Positions 50,728-61,644 of a DNA stretch of 64,000 nucleotides are shown here, one piece after another. How positions within the stretch are numbered: position 1 is the first letter of the stretch; every line of letters starts with the position of its first letter. The notes under the pieces are model-generated. The model saw only the letters and a program-made list of their open reading frames with translations. It had not been told where the DNA came from and ran no database searches. Source of the DNA: Areca catechu (taxonomy: Eukaryota; Streptophyta; Magnoliopsida; Arecales; Arecaceae); contig CM038044.1 in NCBI GenBank assembly GCA_021397845.1, positions 42,270,354 to 42,334,353 on the forward strand, given 5' to 3'. The translations under genes and the position numbers were made by a program.

Positions 50728-53629
50728 TGATGGGGGACGATGATGAGATGATGCATTCCTAATGGAATTAGTAATGATTTGAATGAGAGATGAAGTAAAA
50801 AGATGCAACTATTCAAGTAAAGAAGTAAGAATTCGATGAAATGATTCTAAATATTAAACTTGATTAGAAAATAGAAACATTCAAAGAAATAAAGAGAAGG
50901 ACCTTTGTGGTTAAGGAACCACTCAGATTAGGGTTTAGTTAATCTAATAATCGCATATATGAAAGCCTTTCTAAAGAGGGTTACCTGGTAATTAATACTT
51001 ATAGTTTAAATACTAAGAACACTCAAAGAAGAAGCTTCCTGGATGACAGGGAGATTCCCTATGTTGCAAGGCTTCTTGTATCCAGTTCCTTAGCATGGGA
51101 GACCTTCTTCTTGGGAGACTGAAAACTCGGGGATCCTGCAACAAAAGATGTAGAGGGAGATTATAGAAAAGGGTTGAGATGGAGAAGTAAGGGGAAAGAT
51201 GAAAGGAAACTCGGAGTAGTCTTGTTGAAGATCTTCTTTGGCTTCATTTGGATGACAACTCCCGGGTTGAACTTGTGAAAAACTCCTTGGATGTTTGGCA
51301 TCACTAGAGATGGAGGAGATGTGGATTCTTGATGTACTTCTTATGTTGGCCAAATGGACTAAGAGGAGTGGAAGAAGTTAGGTTTGATGAGGGAAAGTTG
51401 AAAAGGGGAAGAACTCTAGGCCTCACGCCTACCTTCTCACAAGGGACCAAGCATTCAAGGAAAAAATTCAAAGAAAAGTTTTCTTCATTAATTCAAATTT
51501 CATCATTGATTACAATAAGGTTTGGAGCCTTTTTTATAGACCACCAAGCCATTTGAAATTCAAAATTTGAAATTCAAATAATACAAAATGAGGGGAGAGT
51601 ATAATGGGTGTTTTCATGAAGAGGGGAGATGATTATGGAGGAAAATGTGGACTCATTTGAATTTGAATTCCTTCTCCTCTTAGGCGGCAATCAATGGTGA
51701 GGTGTCTTGGTGATGTGGCAAAGTGGAGTGATGAAGTGGCTTCCAAGTTGGTGATCCCATGGTCCATGCGCCCACCTTCTTTATTTGGACTTTGGTGGGG
51801 AAACCAGGATCAGACACAGATCCCTGGATCCCATATGGTTTAATTAGTCATGTGTCAAAGTTTTGAAAGTTTTGCAATCAATTAAGATTGAGTCATGTAA
51901 TAAGTTGAGGTTAGTTGATTTGTCTCAACCCTCAACCTAGTCAGTATTTTGAGTCCTGTACATCAATTATGAGTCCAGTATGAGCCCAATTTTATACAAG
52001 AGAGGAGGTCACCCTATTTTGGAGTTCCACCAGGCCATATCCAGGAGTCAGATGCCACTTCATCAGTCCATTGGATTTTGTGTGACAACCCAGGATCCAA
52101 GATGCTTCAAGAAATTCTGATTCCTTCCAGATGCCCTCCAGATGCCCAAATTTCCTTCCAGATGTTAGAGCATATTTCTAAATCAAGGCATCCATGATTC
52201 CAGAGATCCACCTGCATCCCAGTCCAAAAAAATCAAGCCCAGGCGCCAAGCCCAAGCCCTTAAGAAGTAAGATTCCAGGGAATATTCCTGCTACCAAGCT
52301 ACCAGGCCATCCCAGCTTCCAGAGGCCCAAACCCATACACCCAAGCCCCTTTGGGCCAGCCCCTTGCTGCTCCTAAAGGCCCAACACACCCCCCTAGGCA
52401 TCCTTGAAGTATTGACCACGTCCAAAGAGGTTTGACAAAGTCCAAGTTAAAGAGAAGAAGGAGAAGACCAAGTTTATTCCTAACCTAGTTGGGATTTCTA
52501 ATCCTTTTAAACTTTGTAATTCTAACCTAGCTAGGAAAGGACTTGTATTCCAATTTAGAAGAGGACTTGTAGCCCAAGTGTAACCATGGTTAGTGAGAGC
52601 ATGGGGACTCTATAAATACCCCACCCCTCCCCCTCTTGTAAGCATCTTTCTCTTATGAATAAACCTTGCTGAAATTTTGAGTTATTGCCTTATGTTGGTG
52701 TTTTGTTTTGGTTCTTTGGTTGGTGTTTTTGTGCTTGGATGATTTCCTTGCTGCCATAACATCCTTCCATGCCCTAACTTATTGCCATCCAAGCCTTCAC
52801 ACGTCCAAGAAGGAGTACCCTAGGCCACCAAGCAGGAAGATCTTCAACAAGCTTCAAACAGCCCAGCTTCTAATCCCTAACCTGATTCCTTCTAAACCTA
52901 GTTTCCTTTTCTTTTCTTACTTGCTATTTTGATTGACCCTTGATGTTTTGCAGGATCCCTGAGATATTTCACCTCCTTAGAGAAGGCTTTCCTTGCATCC
53001 AGAACCATCCAAATCAGCCATCTAATCAAGGGAACCAAACTTCATCATCCATACTCCAATCAGAGTGCTGTGTGATCTCTTCATCGAAAGTTCTTCAAAT
53101 CACTGATTAGTAACATCCTTCCCTTCTTTAAATTTCTGGTTTGATGAAGATTAGCTATCCTAATCTGGGAGTTTCTCAATTCTCGAGTCCTGGAATTTAT
53201 TATTTTGCATGAGTTTGCTTGCGATACGATGATTCTATGCATTACTATTCTTCTTGCTAATTCTTACTTTTATTTGAGAATTTAGCCTATAAATCTAAAT
53301 TATAAAAATCACAAAAAATTAGTTTATTATTTTTCCTACATCATTAGCAATCTTAGAGTCATCCTGCATCAGACTTGTTGTGCTTGAAACCAGATTGGAC
53401 TTGTTGTGCTGAAATCAGGTTGGTCTTGGCTAACTCTCCTTGACTCAATTACAATGAAGAACTTAATTAAAGCAAATATAGGACTCAATTACCTAAATGA
53501 AATGAATACAGGACAAATAAACTCAAATAAAACTTATTACAGGACTCAAACCCTTAATCTTCCAATCATAGGAAATCTTTCCTAATTTGTATCAGTTGAA
53601 GTCTCTTCCTGAGCCTAGTGCCCCCACCA
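50728..53629 (-). repeat. 5' LTR of chromovirus L, interrupted by solo LTR O
   Basis: Joining 50728-51792 and 53377-53629 gives about 1318 bp. On the minus strand TATAAAAAAGG (about 51538-51528) is a good TATA box. TTTTGTTGCAG|GATCC near 51130 resembles a 3' splice site, as in the other LTRs. Confidence 0.88.
51793..53371 (+). mobile_element. Solo LTR O (chromovirus type)
   Basis: The 1579-bp LTR runs from TGGTGGGGAAACCAGGATC to ATCCTGCATCA, with perfect GACTT duplications on both sides (51788-51792 and 53372-53376). TATAAATA (52611) is followed by AATAAA (52658-52663). The segment at about 52120-52390 is closely related to 12430-12720 of the B LTR. TTTTGCAG|GATCCC at about 52954 is splice-acceptor-like. 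No internal sequence remains. Confidence 0.93.
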
Positions 53630-54072
53630 TCCTTGCTTTGATTTCTCATCCTTGAAAGGCTATTTGCAGGTCCCTCGACTTCTACAAATCCAACGACTCC
53701 AGCCAGGCAATGATCGGATCACCGGGTATAAAGTTGAGAATCCGCGAGTCTTCGACTTGATCATCCAGGCCGCATCCAAGAGCGAGAGTGACCCCTTCAC
53801 CTAAGGTCTTCATCGAGCACTTCCATCATTGTCAGGTACACCCCCTCTTCCTGCCAGTGGCCTTATTGGAGGTGAACTAGCCCAACCGAGACTTCTCAGC
53901 CTCGGCGGTCCTCTTTCTTATTACTTTTTAGGTTTTTACTTTGCATGCTTTAGTTTCTTACTTGCATAGAACCCTCTAATTAGATTTGTAGCCTGATCTT
54001 CGAGATTAAGATACATAACTTAATATAAAAATATAAAAAAAATAATTTTGCATGCATTGTTGTTCCGCATCA
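53630..54072 (+). repeat. 3' remnant of the H 5' LTR
   Basis: It is related to 8315-8715 and 13634-14030 (TTTGCAGGTCCCT, CCAACGACTCCAGCCA, CATCCAGGCCGCATCC). It ends CCGCATCA two bases before the PBS. Confidence 0.85.
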
Positions 54073-54074
54073 TT

Positions 54075-55144
54075 TGGTATCAGAGCCTGTTTGGGCTCAG
54101 TTCTCTTTGCATATTCGGATCGGGTGCTTCACCAGGGCCATCCGGTCATAGGAGACAAGTAGGGCTGCAAGACCCTCTCTTCCAAATCTACGGGATCTCC
54201 TTGGCATGTAGGGGTGCCACTGTGAATTGACCCCTGAAGAAGAACACAAAGAGTTCATTAGGGTTCTTTTGCATTTCGGTCTTTCCAGTACATAGCCTGC
54301 TGTTTCAATTTTTTCTTCCCACAAAAAACTCAAAAAAATATGAAATTTATTTTTATAAATTATATATAATTGAAATTAATTTTTGAAATTTTCTTAAGAA
54401 TTATTTCTATTCATGAATTTTTTTCTAGTCGAATACTACTTGAGAATAGTTCTACCCTATTTTTGGCAACAAAGTCAATTTCAGCAATTTCAGGGTTGTT
54501 TTAGTATAATTTTTGCATATCTTATAATTTTGGCATGTTTCCTGCATATTAGGTCATTATCTGCAAATTATCTTTATATTTTAAAAAAATACCAAAACAA
54601 AAAAAAAATTATATATACTCATAAAATGCCAAAAACACCTAAAACCCTAATTTACAATTTCATCTGCCTGCCATCATTGCATAATTAACTTAAGGGTATC
54701 TCTATCCAAGATAAGGGAAGGAGGTCATTACCTTTTCTTAGCCCAAAAACCATATCCCTTGTCTTCAGTCCCAAGCCTAATTTAAAATTAACTAGACTTA
54801 ATTTGCCCTAGTGGGCTAGGGACACCAATCGATCGGGTTCGATCATTGTGGGATGACTAGTGCACCCAATTCATCTCCTATTACTAGATGCTGGTGTCTA
54901 GGCTAGAGGTACAATGTCAAATGATCTAAGCGAATCAGTGGTTCCCTAATTGGGTCCCTGCAAGAGCAGGGGGCCTCCCACCATCCCACCTCTTACCTAG
55001 CCAATTGAAGGACTAGGATTTGAGTTGTGTGTAAGTTGAGTCAACCCATTCTAATTGGGCTCTAGGTCTAGGCAGCCATAGTCGATTCGTCTTTGAGTCT
55101 TGCATGTGTGCTAGCTTAGGAGTCGATGTGTGTGTTTGATTGCA
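54075..55144 (+). other. PBS and leader of element H
   Basis: TGGTATCAGAGCCTG is the PBS at 54075. The leader shares GCCCTAGTGGGCTAGGGACACC (about 54807) with B and C; the CCAAT/ATTGG module is rearranged (GGTGTCTAGG at 54893, then CCTAGCCAATTGAAGG at about 54997). No ORF. Confidence 0.75.
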
Positions 55145-56616
55145 TGTCCATTAGATTATAAGTCCAATACCGATAGCCTTAACCCAACTCAACCTAGTGA
55201 AACCATGGAGCCCAACCCTAGGAGAACCCCATACCATGACCCCTATTTGGAGCCCAACCCTAGGAGAGCCAATAGGTACATTGTGTTGGTAGCACCTAAA
55301 TTTAGTGATCCTGAGTGTGAGGATTATCTTGCTTGGGAAAGAGATATGGACATGTATTTTGAACAAAATATGGGTTTCTATTCTGAAAGATATCAGTTCA
55401 GGTTTGCTAAAGCTAAATTAGTTCACCAGGCCAAGGTAGACTGGGATAATGTTAAGAGAATACTTAGGCAAGAAGGCCGTGAACCCATAACTACCTGGAG
55501 TGATATGAAACTTGAACTAAGGATAAAGTACCTACCCAAGTCCTATGAGTCCAAGAGACCCACAAGCTATAGATCTTATAACTCCAAATCCTATGAACCT
55601 AGAACCTATGTATCCAAAATCTATGAACCTAGATCCTATGACTCTATATCCTATGCACCCACACCCTATAAGCCCAGTAGAGCCATGACCTGTAGATTTG
55701 AACCCATGACCTATGAGCAGAATGAACTCATAGGCCATCGACCTGAACCCCATAAGGTTAGTACCCCTAAATATGAGCCCAGTAGTAAGTCACTACCCCT
55801 TAGGCAACCTGAACCTACTAGGATTAGTACCCATAATCAGAGACCAGGACCTATCCAATTTTCCCTTAGCCAACCTTCCCCTACCATCCTTTTGATTCAC
55901 AAGGCTGACATTAAAGTGGAAGTGTATGAAGCTTATATGAACTTAGTGGATGAGTATGAGGGAGAAGAGGAGACACCTCTAGAAGATCTATAATTAGTTG
56001 ACCCTATAGGTACCCAGGTAGAAGCCAATCTAGAGTTAGTTGACCCTGACTATACCCAACCTAAAGTTGTAGTGCTGTTAGAACCTTACCTGAGGAAACC
56101 ATAGAGGAGAGCCAAATTATAGAGTCTAGTCCTAAAATACAAGAATCGGAAGAATTTATTAAGGACCTGATCTCTTTGAATCAGTACCCTCAAGATGAGC
56201 CCCCTCCTATAGTTCCCATTAAGGACCTCTTCCTTGAGATTAGTAACACATCCTTCCATTATGCAAACCCTGTAGATATATCTCAACCTCGTAAGGTTAG
56301 CCTCATTAGTCTATGATTACTCTCTGACATGCCTTCTTATATCTTACTTTATCCAACCAACCCTGAACCTTTTTTCCTACCCTACTAGACTAATCCTGAA
56401 CCCACGTCTTATTTTTTGCCCTTTCCAGAAACCTTTAGCATTTCTAGGATCATTGGATTGCATTTAGTTGAGATTAGCATACTGCATACATTCATTACAC
56501 ATGTTAGGTTTGTATCTTACTTCGGGCGTACTCTATGAAATTTGCTAGGAGTCCACTATAAATTTTCATGTGCATGTCAAATTAGGATCAAACCTAGAGA
56601 ACATATAATCTGTTAG
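55145..56616 (+). pseudogene. H Gag-like ORF with partial capsid and integrase-core remnant
   Basis: The ATG equivalent to sister gag starts is at 55145 but its frame stops within six codons; the readable frame is +1 of it, with ATG at 55205 (MEPNPRRTPYHDPY). A partial capsid (VAPKFSDPECEDYLAWERDM to ELRIKYLPKSY) leads directly into the Y/P/R/S repeat region (SYNSKSYEPRTY...), where complete elements have SYQQ and the rest of capsid. EYEGEEETPLEDL then TAA 55991. After shifts, SYFLPFPE, FITHVRFVSYF and FSCACQIRIKPRE are the integrase remnant, with TGA at 56536-56538 at the same codon as the B stop. The retained capsid piece, absent in B, shows where the repeat region was joined. Confidence 0.78.
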
Positions 56617-56925
56617 GTTTAGGTCCAAAGAGTTCAATAAAATTTCCTTCGATAGGAATGCATAGTCGAGTATGTTAGGTGTTAGTTTGAGTCCTTTGCA
56701 TCACCTGTTAGGAGTCTGCATGTGCCCAGCAAGTCCACACCTGCACTGAACACCGCACAGCATATGCATTAGGATATTAGCCATAAGAGTAATTTAAGTA
56801 ATGAAACATCTAACAAACTGGCTAATTCCTGAATAAGGGCCAATGGATTCAATGTAGGGAATTCTATCATGATTAGGCTTAGGCCTGAGCGGTTCCCACC
56901 CGGGACTGTTAAGAAGCTTCATGCT
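56617..56925 (+). pseudogene. H integrase C-terminal scrap
   Basis: The sequence shows NLSNETSNKLANS and SIMIRLRPERFPPGTVKKLHA (about 56795-56923), the segment preceding the GPY/F module. It stops abruptly at the LTR start 56926, so the GPY/F module, the chromodomain and any PPT are deleted. Confidence 0.78.
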
Positions 56926-58489
56926 TGGTGTGGGCACTAGAATCCGACAGTGGCTCCTCAACCCTATATGGATATCTGATTAGGGTTTCATTTTACCGGG
57001 CCATGTAATAAGGCTTCAAGCCTAAGCATTTTTTTTTCTTGAGTCATGAATTTAGTCTCAATTGCTTTTATTTTAGTCATTTGCTTTTATTTTAGTCATG
57101 TACCTTGATCAATTTGGTCAAGTTGTGTCTATAGGTCCTGTAATGATTCCAGTCCGAGTCTATTTGAAGATTAGGCTCAAGCTAAAGTGGTCTTCGAGTC
57201 TAGTCCAATTTGTAATGGGTCAAGCCATCTCCCAAGCCATGAAAGATGCCACTTGGCACCACCTCATCCATCCCATGTGGCGCCACATCACCTTGACATG
57301 TGGGCGGCCAAGGCAAGAAGAGAATGCTAGATTTTTTGGGTGTCATTCCTTAATTATTTCTTCCCTTCCCTCCCACTATCAAGCCTCTTTCCAAAGGAGC
57401 TATGGGCAGCCAAGGAAGGTCAATGGGCAATGAAGGCATGATCCTTGTTTCAAGCCCCATATCAAGACTTCTTTCCAAAGTGCTTGGTCGGCTATGGAAG
57501 AAAAGCATTGACCCTTAAATCAAGAAGACAAATCCCTTGTTTTAAGCCCCATATCAAGCCATCTTCCCAAAGTGCTTGGTCGGCTATGGAAGAAAAGCAT
57601 TGACCCTCAAATTAAGAAAACAACTCCCTTCTTTCAAGCCCCAAATCAAGCCACAAGACCTTGGTCGACCAAAGGAAGAAGAAATTTGAATTTGGGTGCC
57701 CTCTTCATGAAGCTTTGTATTTTTTCAAAATTTGAATAGGTTTTAAGGTGCATATATAAAGGGCCTTACCCCTCCCTTGTAAAGTTTAATTTTGATGAAT
57801 GAAAGAAAAGATTTTGAGTGCTACTCTTCTAGTTGTTGCCTTCATTCCTTAAGAACGTCGATCTCCGTGAAAAAGTGCCTTCGCCTTCAGGCGTCGAGGG
57901 GTGTGAGGCCTGAAGTTACCTTCTCTTCCATGCATACCATCTTCCATCTTCGAGTTCGGAAGCCATCTGGATGTTCCATCTTGGCGCCTAGCAAGAAGAT
58001 CCCCCATTCACCACCATCTTCAACTTTTCTTTCCTCATTGCTTCTTGTTTTTTGTTAACTCCCAACATCTCTCTTGATTGCTCGCAGATCCTCTAGGTGC
58101 CACGAATATGGAGTCAGTCTCCCTTGCCTTTACGACCTTCGAACGAAAAGCCAGCGTATCCGCGGGATTGAAGGCTCGATCATCCAGGCCGCATCCGTGA
58201 GAGCGAGTGAACTTGGCATCGGGCATATCAGAACTTCATAAGGTTTGCCACCCTAACTCCTAAGTTGGTATTGATCTGAGAACTAAGTCCTACAGGGTTT
58301 CTCAATCCCGGGTTCCTCTTCTTATCCTGTTTAGAGGCTTACTTGCTAGTTAAAGTTATTATTATAGAACCCTAGATCTATTCTTCTTGTCTTCAGGAAT
58401 CCTTAACTTCATCAAAAATTCTGAAAATCATAAAAGAAAAATCACCTGCATCATTCATCTTATCCTAGCATCTAGTTAGTCCCGCATCA
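56926..58489 (+). repeat. LTR at the right end of H (also 5' LTR of N)
   Basis: It runs from TGGTGTGGGCACTAGAATCC to CCCGCATCA, 1564 bp. TATATAAA at about 57753 is a TATA box. GATTGCTCGCAG|ATCC (about 58088) is splice-acceptor-like. Two diverged copies of AAGTGCTTGGTCGGCTATGG lie at about 57478 and 57569. Confidence 0.85.
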
Positions 58490-58491
58490 TC

Positions 58492-58768
58492 TGGTATCAA
58501 AGCTTCGTCCTGTATCAATGCTCATGGAGCCGGACCTTTTAAAGTGATGGAGAGGGTTGGACCAAATGCCTATATGTTAGATTTGCCTCGAAATTTAGGC
58601 ATTATTTCTCCCTTCAATATCGTAGACATGGTTGAGTACAGGGAACCGGCAGTTATACCTAGTGAGGCCTTTGGACCTACTCCTTCCATTGTGAGTGACC
58701 CTAACTCAGAGTGTCCACCAACTATTTGGCCTGAGAGAGGAGAATGGATCGAGCGTGTCCTAGACGAT
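58492..58768 (+). pseudogene. PBS joined to integrase C-terminus/chromodomain scrap (N)
   Basis: After the LTR comes TGGTATCAAAGC (PBS), then within 30 bases the frame reads HGAGPFKVMERVGPNAYMLDLPRN (GPY/F-type module), VEYREPAVIPSEAFGP and the chromodomain start WIERVLDDQ, where it is cut by the truncated F LTR. Nearly all of an internal region is deleted. The frame is otherwise open for about 75 codons and is better preserved than the same part of B. Confidence 0.82.
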
Positions 58769-60037
58769 CAATGAAACCTAATTATACTAGCATTGTACTC
58801 ATTATAATAAGACTTAAGGATTATAAGAAATTGGACTTTTACTTGATTAGGCACAATTCTAAACTAAGAAGGAAGAAGATCTAGACAATAGGGGCTAATG
58901 ATTGTGGACTTACCTTGATGAGCTTTCCAACCTTCTTTTGATTCATACCTTGAAACTACCAATGCTCAAAACTGAAGAATCTGGATAACAGAGATCAGAA
59001 CCCTGGACTTGGGGCTTCAGCTTGTTTGTTCTTTGTTAAGGTGAACCCAGCCCATAACTCAAAGACTTCGAAGGACCCTGCAATGAAGATCAAAGTTAAG
59101 GAAGAAGGATAGGAACATATAGAAGGGATGGAAGAATTGATGAACTAAGAACAGAAATTTGAGTAGATCTGGCCGACTCCAATGCCTTCACTTGAGCTTG
59201 GAAGATGCTTTGCTAGGGAAAAAGAATGGCTTTGGCGTGGAGGAAGAGGATGGAAAACTTTCACATAAGAAAAAAAATACAAGACAACTTCTACTTCCAA
59301 AATTTCAACTTCAATTTTCATTCATTCCCAAAATCAATCTCTTTTACAATGGGCATCCAAGGCTTTTAATAGCCTCACAAAGCTAGCTTTTGAAATTTAA
59401 AAACTCCCCAAATCGAGGAGGATTACAAGGGGGGTTGGAGGATTTGGTGGAGAGTTTGGAGGGATGTGGGGGGGTTGGAGGATTTGGTGGAGGACTTGGA
59501 GGGATGTGGCCAACCTCCTTGAATTTGAATCTCCCTTGTTGGCGCCCAAAGGGTGATGAGGTGGCTGGTGAAGTGGCACCTGATGACGTGGCATGGTGAG
59601 GTGGTCTTCTACTTGGATAAGAATGACATGTGGCGCCCAGTGGTCCTAGTTGATGGTCCTTTTCTCTTCTTCATGTGGTCAAATTCTGGGGTCTAGAATA
59701 TGAGTCTTGTTGCTGGCTTTCATGGCTTTAAGACTTGATTAGACTTAACTCAACTGAATTAGACTTAACCCAACTGAACTGACTTGACTGACCTAGACTT
59801 TAAAACTTGAAATGGACTTACAAGAAATGAAATTTTAAAAGTAATTACAGGACTCAATAAACACTCTTGATTTGAAATTCAAAATTAATTACAGGACTCT
59901 TGAAAAGGAAATGACTCTTGAAAATAAAATATTTTTGAACTAAAGGATACAAGGTAACCTAATTATCTTCGATCCAAATTGGGATAAGGCTAACCTTGTT
60001 GGAGTGAAGTTTCTTTCGGCTTCTGGTGTCCACACCA
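58769..60037 (-). repeat. 3' LTR of F, truncated
   Basis: It aligns with 62723-63992 at an offset of 3954. The 46 terminal bases ending GCCGCATCA are missing, at a CAATGAAACC junction with N. The first 79 LTR bases are the end of the chromodomain ORF. Confidence 0.92.
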
Positions 60038-60672
60038 ATTCTCCTGGGGTGGGCAGAACTCGACCCAGTCGAGTATGGTTCAGTTTTGCCCTGGTAATGC
60101 TCGAACAAGTCTGGGTTAAGTCTTTGCAGGTCCTCTCGAGTAATCCAAGAGTTGTCGGACTTAGGTCGACCTTGCCATTGAACCAGGTATCGCTGATAGT
60201 CCTTATTCCTGGTAGTAATGATCTTGTCATCCAGGATTCTCTCAATTCTCTCTCTCTGCTCAGGTAAGGTTGGTGGTGGACACTCGGAAATATGCTCACT
60301 CTCAATGAAAGTTTCTGGCTCAAAAGGCTCACTAGGTATTAGTAGTGGTTCTTTGTATTCTACTAGGTCTGAAACATTGAAGGTTGTACTAATACCCATA
60401 TCAGGTGGAAGTTCCAAAACATATGCATTAGGCCCTATTTTCTTTAAGATCTTAAAAGGTCCCGCTCCGCGGGCATGCAGCTTCTTTATGGTTCCAGGTG
60501 GGAACCGTTCAGGGTTGAGCCTAATCATTGCATAATCCCCTTCATAGAATTCTTTAGCCCTCTTATGTGAATCAGCTAAATGTTTGTAAGTCTCATTGCT
60601 CAGTTTGATCTTATTACTGATTTCTTTATGCAAATTTGTGACATGCTGTGCGAAAGATTTAGCAGACTCAGA
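59959..60672 (-). CDS. Integrase C-terminal module and chromodomain, stand-alone ORF of F
   Basis: Open for 238 codons from the preceding stop (TAA at about 60673); the first in-frame ATG is 60528 (MIRLNPERFPPG), giving 189 residues. Content: linker resembling that after the integrase core (SESAKSFAQHVTNLHKEI, upstream of the ATG), GPY/F-type module (RGAGPFKILKKIGPNAYVLE), VEYKEPLLIPSEPFEPE, and a chromodomain with IERILDDKIITTR, YQRYLVQWQGRP and SWITREDLQ, where the aromatic Y and W positions are present. The ORF reads through the purine tract and ends 79 bases inside the LTR. In chromoviruses this domain binds histone marks and steers integration. Here it is not joined to an integrase core. 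Translation could depend on reinitiation, splicing or the internal ATG; the sequence does not decide. Confidence 0.82.
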   Translation of the reverse strand, partial: SESAKSFAQHVTNLHKEISNKIKLSNETYKHLADSHKRAKEFYEGDYAMIRLNPERFPPGTIKKLHARGAGPFKILKKIGPNAYVLELPPDMGISTTFNVSDLVEYKEPLLIPSEPFEPETFIESEHISECPPPTLPEQRERIERILDDKIITTRNKDYQRYLVQWQGRPKSDNSWITREDLQRLNPDLFEHYQGKTEPYSTGSSSAHPRRIGVDTRSRKKLHSNKVSLIPIWIEDN

Positions 60673-60756
60673 AATTTACACAAGCACTTACAAAATGCAG
60701 ACTAAACTAGACATCCTTATTGAGAGGAATTTTATTGGACTTTCTAGGACCTAAAC

Positions 60757-61644
60757 CTAACAGATTAATGACTCTCTAGGTTTGACCCTGGTCTGGTATG
60801 CACATGAGAATTTACCATGGGTTCCTAGCAAATGCCATAAAGTTTTCCAAAAGTAGGTAGCAAAAGGAATAGGCTTTAAAAGCTCATGCATCCTAGTAAT
60901 CTCATCAAAATGAAACTTAATGGCTCTAAACTTATGATAAGACTCAGGGAAAGGCAGGAAATAGGAATCCGAGACTTGGGATAATTTAGGAGAATCTTGA
61001 AACAGACCTTGGTTACTCATGATGACCTTAAGATTAGGATTTTGATCTACAGGCGGGATGCTTCTAGGTAGTTGAAGGTCATTAGGAAAGTCTTCTAAAA
61101 TGATGATTGGGTTCTTCTCAGGTACCTGAAGGAGTTCTTGTGTCGAAGCTAAAGTATTGGGTTCTTCCTGAGGGCATTATCTTACGGGAACCAAGTCATC
61201 ACTAAATTTTGGTTGTTCTGATGTTTTAGGACTAGGCTCAATAATCTTTTCTTTACCAAAGGTTTCCTCAGGTAAGGTACTAAAGTTGTTCTCTTCACAG
61301 TCTTCCCCTTCATTTTCATCTATTAAATTTATGTTAGTCTCATACACATATTTACTAGGTTCAAACTTGCCTTCTTCCTTCCCTAGCCCTTCAGTTTGAG
61401 GATACCCTAAGTCTTGAGTATTCATGAACTCAACTTGTACTTCAGGGTTCTTACTCCTATCATTCATATGAGCTAATGGGAAAGTAAGAGTTGGTTGGTC
61501 TAAGGAAAATTGTTTAGCCAGCATTTGGTTCAATTGGGCCATTAGATCATTTAGGCCTTTCAGCATTGTTTCAAGATTCGGGTCCATGGCTACACTGGAC
61601 TGGGCTTGGATTGGTGAATATGGTGTCCCTGCTCTAGTTGTCAT
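60757..61644 (-). pseudogene. Gag-like ORF of F with integrase-core remnant, one nonsense change
   Basis: It starts at ATG 61644 (MTTRAGTPYSPIQ, as MTTRSGTPYHPSQ in A). A predicted helix (NLETMLKGLNDLMAQLNQML) is followed by an acidic region with YETNINLIDENEGEDCEENN, TAA at 61177-61179 where E1 has CAA, then a Pro/Asp-rich linker and a C-terminus with SYFLPFPESYHKFRAIKF, FHFDEITRMHELLKPIPF and TYFWKTLWHLLGTHGKFS, ending LIC-stop at 60757. Total 295 codons. The last part aligns to the integrase core of C between the first and third catalytic residues, but the catalytic SDRD is absent. No capsid, zinc knuckle or protease. Only one stop in an otherwise open frame fits a recent copy. Confidence 0.82.

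Larger units (their letters stand above)
48649..53629 (-). mobile_element. Chromovirus fragment L, 5' half, with solo LTR O inside its LTR
   Basis: It reads on the minus strand: 5' LTR (53629-50728, interrupted by O), PBS (50724-50709), leader, and gag through the capsid, then truncated at 48649 against Tat K. Protease and pol are absent. The LTR starts TGGTGGGGGCACTAG and ends CCCCCATCA. At 53630 it abuts LTR sequence of H; the left counterpart of that LTR is missing, so the insertion site cannot be verified. Confidence 0.87.
53630..58489 (+). mobile_element. Non-autonomous chromovirus derivative H
   Basis: It has a 3' piece of an LTR (53630-54072), PBS (54075), leader, broken gag with integrase remnant (55145-56616), an integrase-C-terminal scrap, and an LTR (56926-58489) of a related but different subfamily. 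The organisation is as in B. The left and right LTRs differ enough that the present structure is probably a recombinant rather than one insertion; the right LTR is followed by its own PBS (see N). Confidence 0.8.
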
